Shown here piece after piece: positions 14,330-16,659 of a stretch of 16,659 nt of DNA. The stretch spans positions 1 to 16,659 of the forward strand of contig JAYVXF010000186.1 of assembly GCA_043793345.1 (NCBI GenBank). Reading direction: 5' to 3'. The translations under genes were made by a program, and so were the position numbers. This DNA is from UKL13-2 sp043793345. GTDB lineage: Bacteria; Pseudomonadota; Gammaproteobacteria; Burkholderiales; Usitatibacteraceae. Position 1 is the first letter of the stretch. Each line of letters begins with the position of its first letter. The notes under the pieces are model-generated. The model saw only the letters and a list, made by a program, of their open reading frames with translations, did no database searches and was not told the origin of the DNA.

Positions 14330-15856
14330 ATGAACTTGGCATGGCCTTTGCTGAAACATTGCAGTGACCCTATGAAAACCGACAACGCATCTGATGATAA
14401 ACCGCTGATGGATCTGCGCTACCCGCGATCCTTTTTAGGCCTGCTGCTGGTCGGCTTTGCCATTGTTGCGCTGCCGCTGATTGCGGGGCTGGTGTCGAAT
14501 GCGTTTTCGATAGAGCGCTTGTCCGCACAAAGCCAGAAAGCGGTATTTAACGCGACCGTTGCGACCCAAAACGCGCGGCAGCTTTCCACCGTCGCGCTCG
14601 CGATGGAACGCTCGGCGCGTTTTTACGCGGTCTCGGGCGACCGTGACCAGATTGAGGTCTACAAACAATCGCGCGAAAGTTTTCAAAAACTGCTCGGCGA
14701 ATTTGTCGCGCTACCCTTGACGCCCGAGATGCGCGCCGCTGCCGATTTGGTGAAGCAGCGCGAGACCAATATCTTTACGCGGCTGACCGAGAAGCCGGCA
14801 TCGAAAGAGTTAAGCCAGCAGTTTGAACGTGATTCTGTCGACCTGTCGACACGTACGCAGGCGTTGAACACGCTGGCCGACCAGTTGATCGCGCAGGAAG
14901 TCGCGGCGCTAAAAAACGCGGCGGCAAAATCACGCAATCAGGTGGTGTGGCAACTGCTGGCGATGATCCCCTCGGCGCTGCTGATGATTGCGGGCTTCAC
15001 CTATTTGCTGGCGCGACCGATACGCGATCTCGATGAGGCCATCCATCGATTGGGTGAAGGAAAATTATCGCAACGCATCCACGTCAGCGGCCCGCACGAC
15101 ATCGAAATGCTGGGAGAGCAACTCGACTGGCTGCGTCAGCGCCTGATTTCACTCGAGGATCAGAAGACGCGTTTTTTTCAGCATGTGTCACACGAGCTCA
15201 AAACGCCGCTCACCGCCCTGCGCGAAGGCTCTGATTTGTTAAGCGACGAAGTGGTCGGCAAACTCAATGATGAGCAGCGCGAAGTGGCGGCCATCCTCAA
15301 ACAAAATTCGCTGACGCTGGAAAAACTGATTTCCGATTTACTGACGTATTCGCAGGGACAATCGGCGGATCGTCTCGGACAAAAGACCGCGCTGGACATC
15401 AAGCCCCTGCAGCTGCGCGATCTCATCGACCAGGTCATCAATGCGCAAAGACTCGCGATCGTCGCCAAAATGATTACGGTGAAACGCGAATGCGAAAAAA
15501 CTTCCTATCAGGGTGACGTTGAAAAATTGCACGTCGTCATCGATAACCTGTTGTCAAACGCCATCAAATACTCGCCCGTCGGCGGCACTATTATCCTGCG
15601 GCTCGGCAAACATAACGATCACGCGGTGATTGAAGTGATCGACAACGGACCCGGCATTGCGGCGGAAGATCGCGACCGGATATTCGATCCGTTTTATCGT
15701 GGCAAGAACGCAGCCACATCGGCCGTCAAAGGCACCGGTCTGGGTCTCGCGATTGTGCGCGACTATGTTGAGATGCATCAGGGCACGGTGAAGGCAGTCG
15801 CTGCGGCGGGGGCGCATTTTCAGGTTATTCTGCCGAAGTCAATCGTGGCCACTTGA
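14330..15856 (+). CDS. glrK: Sensor histidine kinase of the GlrK/QseE type
   Basis: Inner-membrane sensor kinase, 508 residues. TM1 about 35-56, a periplasmic helical domain about 57-205 (LSTVALAMERSARFY near 85-99 resembles E. coli GlrK), TM2 about 206-228, then a HAMP linker (ARPIRDLDEAIHRLGEGKLS). The HisKA box is FFQHVSHELKTPLTALREG with phospho-accepting His288. The ATPase domain has the N box VVIDNLLSNAIKYSP (Asn406, Asn410), G1 VIDNGPGIA (Asp438) and G2 GTGLGLAIV. All catalytic residues are present. Starts at 14372 and 14408 are possible; the last gives MDLRYPRSFLGLL, closest in shape to the start of E. coli GlrK, while 14330 has the better upstream AGG. The lipoprotein gene 10 bp downstream supports the GlrK-QseG assignment. 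In enterobacteria the partner is the sigma-54 activator GlrR, which is not visible here. Confidence 0.88.
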   Translation: MNLAWPLLKHCSDPMKTDNASDDKPLMDLRYPRSFLGLLLVGFAIVALPLIAGLVSNAFSIERLSAQSQKAVFNATVATQNARQLSTVALAMERSARFYAVSGDRDQIEVYKQSRESFQKLLGEFVALPLTPEMRAAADLVKQRETNIFTRLTEKPASKELSQQFERDSVDLSTRTQALNTLADQLIAQEVAALKNAAAKSRNQVVWQLLAMIPSALLMIAGFTYLLARPIRDLDEAIHRLGEGKLSQRIHVSGPHDIEMLGEQLDWLRQRLISLEDQKTRFFQHVSHELKTPLTALREGSDLLSDEVVGKLNDEQREVAAILKQNSLTLEKLISDLLTYSQGQSADRLGQKTALDIKPLQLRDLIDQVINAQRLAIVAKMITVKRECEKTSYQGDVEKLHVVIDNLLSNAIKYSPVGGTIILRLGKHNDHAVIEVIDNGPGIAAEDRDRIFDPFYRGKNAATSAVKGTGLGLAIVRDYVEMHQGTVKAVAAAGAHFQVILPKSIVAT

Positions 15857-15866
15857 TGGAAATTTC

Positions 15867-16520
15867 ATGAAAATAAAAATATTGCTGTTGGCACCCGTGG
15901 CATTACTCGCGGCGTGCGCGCTCGAACCGAAACGCGCCGAGCCGCCACCGGCGCTGCTTGTTGTGCAGCCTGCGCCGCCCTCCGAAACCGATCAGATACT
16001 CACTTACATGATGCAGTCGCGCAAACTTGAAGCGCGTGAATTCGCCGCCGAGCGGGAGCAGCTTAAGGCCGTGTTGCAAACGGATAAATCTGAATTCAAC
16101 CGCGTGAAACTCGCGTTGCTGATCGCATCGGCGCCGGCACCATTGACGCCAGCCACCGCGGCGGCGCATTTGCTTGCGGGCGCGAGTGATGACGCCGAGT
16201 TGATCGCGCTGCTGGAGCCCCTGGTCAATAGCACCGGCGCGTCAGGCGCAGACGGCTCGACCATCTCTCAAAATACCGAAATCCGTGCGCTGTCGATGCT
16301 GATTTATGGCATCGCACAGGATCGCAAAAAGTTGCGCGATCAGTGGCGTGAATCGCAGGCGCGGGTGGCTGCGTTGCGGCGCGATGACAGCAAGGAGTTA
16401 GAGGCTCGCGCCTTGCGCGCGCGCGTGGAAGAGCTTGAGGCCAAGCTCGAGGCACTTAAATCGATTGATCGCAGCGTCAACCGCCGATCCGAGGCGCCAC
16501 GCACCGCGCCACCAAAATAA
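15867..16520 (+). CDS. QseG/YfhG-like lipoprotein
   Basis: A 217-residue lipoprotein. The signal peptide MKIKILLLAPVALLAAC ends in a lipobox (LAAC, Cys17); Ala at +2 predicts the outer membrane. After a Pro-rich linker (20-40) comes a helical domain (about 42-165: SETDQILTYMMQSRKL, REQLKAVLQTDKSEFNRVKLAL, NTEIRALSMLIYGIAQ), then a coiled coil about 155-197 (LRARVEELEAKLEALK) and a basic Pro-rich end. Position right after a GlrK-type kinase, length (QseG is about 237 residues) and the TDKSEFNRVKLALL-like core match QseG/YfhG, which in E. coli interacts with the periplasmic domain of its kinase. The identification rests on context and layout more than on sequence motifs. ATG 15867 has TGGAAA upstream. 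Confidence 0.75.
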   Translation: MKIKILLLAPVALLAACALEPKRAEPPPALLVVQPAPPSETDQILTYMMQSRKLEAREFAAEREQLKAVLQTDKSEFNRVKLALLIASAPAPLTPATAAAHLLAGASDDAELIALLEPLVNSTGASGADGSTISQNTEIRALSMLIYGIAQDRKKLRDQWRESQARVAALRRDDSKELEARALRARVEELEAKLEALKSIDRSVNRRSEAPRTAPPK

Positions 16521-16523
16521 ATA

Positions 16524-16551
16524 CTGGGTAACCACTAGTGTCCCGACCCAG
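16524..16551 (+). terminator. Short inverted repeat after the lipoprotein gene
   Basis: CTGGGT (16524-16529) and ACCCAG (16546-16551) are perfect 6-bp arms around 16 nt that include the palindrome CACTAGTG (16533-16540). It starts 4 bp after the lipoprotein stop. There is no T-run after the stem, so a terminator role is only a guess; it may instead be the edge of the repeated element that follows. Confidence 0.25.
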
Positions 16552-16583
16552 AAATATCGATACATGAAACGGCGTCTTTTTCC

Positions 16584-16648
16584 GCATGGCGGCGTTGGTC
16601 GTCGTTGCCATAGGCCATGCTATGTCGCCTCCTCGCGCCTTGCCATGC
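16584..16648. repeat. 65-bp nested imperfect palindrome near the window end
   Basis: Outer arms GCATGGC (16584-16590) and GCCATGC (16642-16648) are perfect; inner arms CATAG (16609-16613) and CTATG (16620-16624) share the same centre, and the stretches between are partly complementary (GGCG near both). Seven A residues follow at once (16649-16655). The layout suggests an intergenic palindromic repeat or the end of a mobile element. It is unlike copies A-C. No open frame here looks like a protein. Confidence 0.45.
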
Positions 16649-16659
16649 AAAAAAATCCA

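Noticed and set aside
16564..16659. Open frame running off the right edge from ATG 16564
   Set aside because: The translation is Arg- and Cys-rich with no resemblance to a response regulator and coincides with the palindromic element.

Overview
The window reads as a contiguous piece of a chromosome from a Gram-negative proteobacterium, most likely a betaproteobacterium. The evidence is a small DUF3460-type protein (a family I know mainly from Betaproteobacteria), a TonB-dependent outer-membrane receptor, a GlrK/QseG-type signalling pair, a GntR-controlled nag cluster with a SIS-type deaminase, and moderately high GC coding sequence. No phage, integrase, transposase, CRISPR array, tRNA or rRNA was recognised.

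Region 1 (1-7213, plus strand) is a tightly packed operon: the tail of an unidentified gene, a class I [4Fe-4S] fumarase, a cytosolic serine/threonine kinase fused to a degenerate receiver domain, the transcription-repair coupling factor Mfd, and phosphoserine phosphatase SerB. Gaps are 9 bp, a 1-nt overlap (TGATG), 18 bp and a 4-nt overlap (GTGA), so the genes are probably co-transcribed and partly translationally coupled.

Region 2 (11331 down to 7312, minus strand) is an amino-sugar catabolic operon: GntR/HutC-type regulator, NagA, SIS-type NagB-II deaminase and a ROK kinase. Together they would phosphorylate free GlcNAc, deacetylate it and convert GlcN6P to fructose 6-phosphate. The kinase implies entry of the unphosphorylated sugar rather than PTS uptake; no inner-membrane transporter is present here. 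A direct repeat of TAATACCA overlapping a weak promoter is a candidate autoregulatory operator.

Region 3 (14270 down to 11568, minus strand) holds a DUF3460 gene, the remnant of a c-type cytochrome that has lost its haem motif, and a TonB-dependent receptor whose GTG start overlaps the cytochrome stop codon. The receptor lies just upstream of the nag regulator, so it could import GlcNAc or chitooligosaccharide, but the cytochrome link equally suggests a metal or redox substrate.

Region 4 (14330-16659, plus strand) encodes a GlrK-like sensor histidine kinase and a QseG-like lipoprotein. The expected response regulator GlrR does not follow within the 139 bp left; that tail holds inverted repeats, including a 65-bp palindromic element.

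The most unusual non-coding signal is a family of ~70-bp imperfect palindromes, three copies in this window (7237, 11379, 14000). Each lies downstream of a gene and in the same orientation relative to it. I do not recognise the family. I see no complete novel defence or mobile system.
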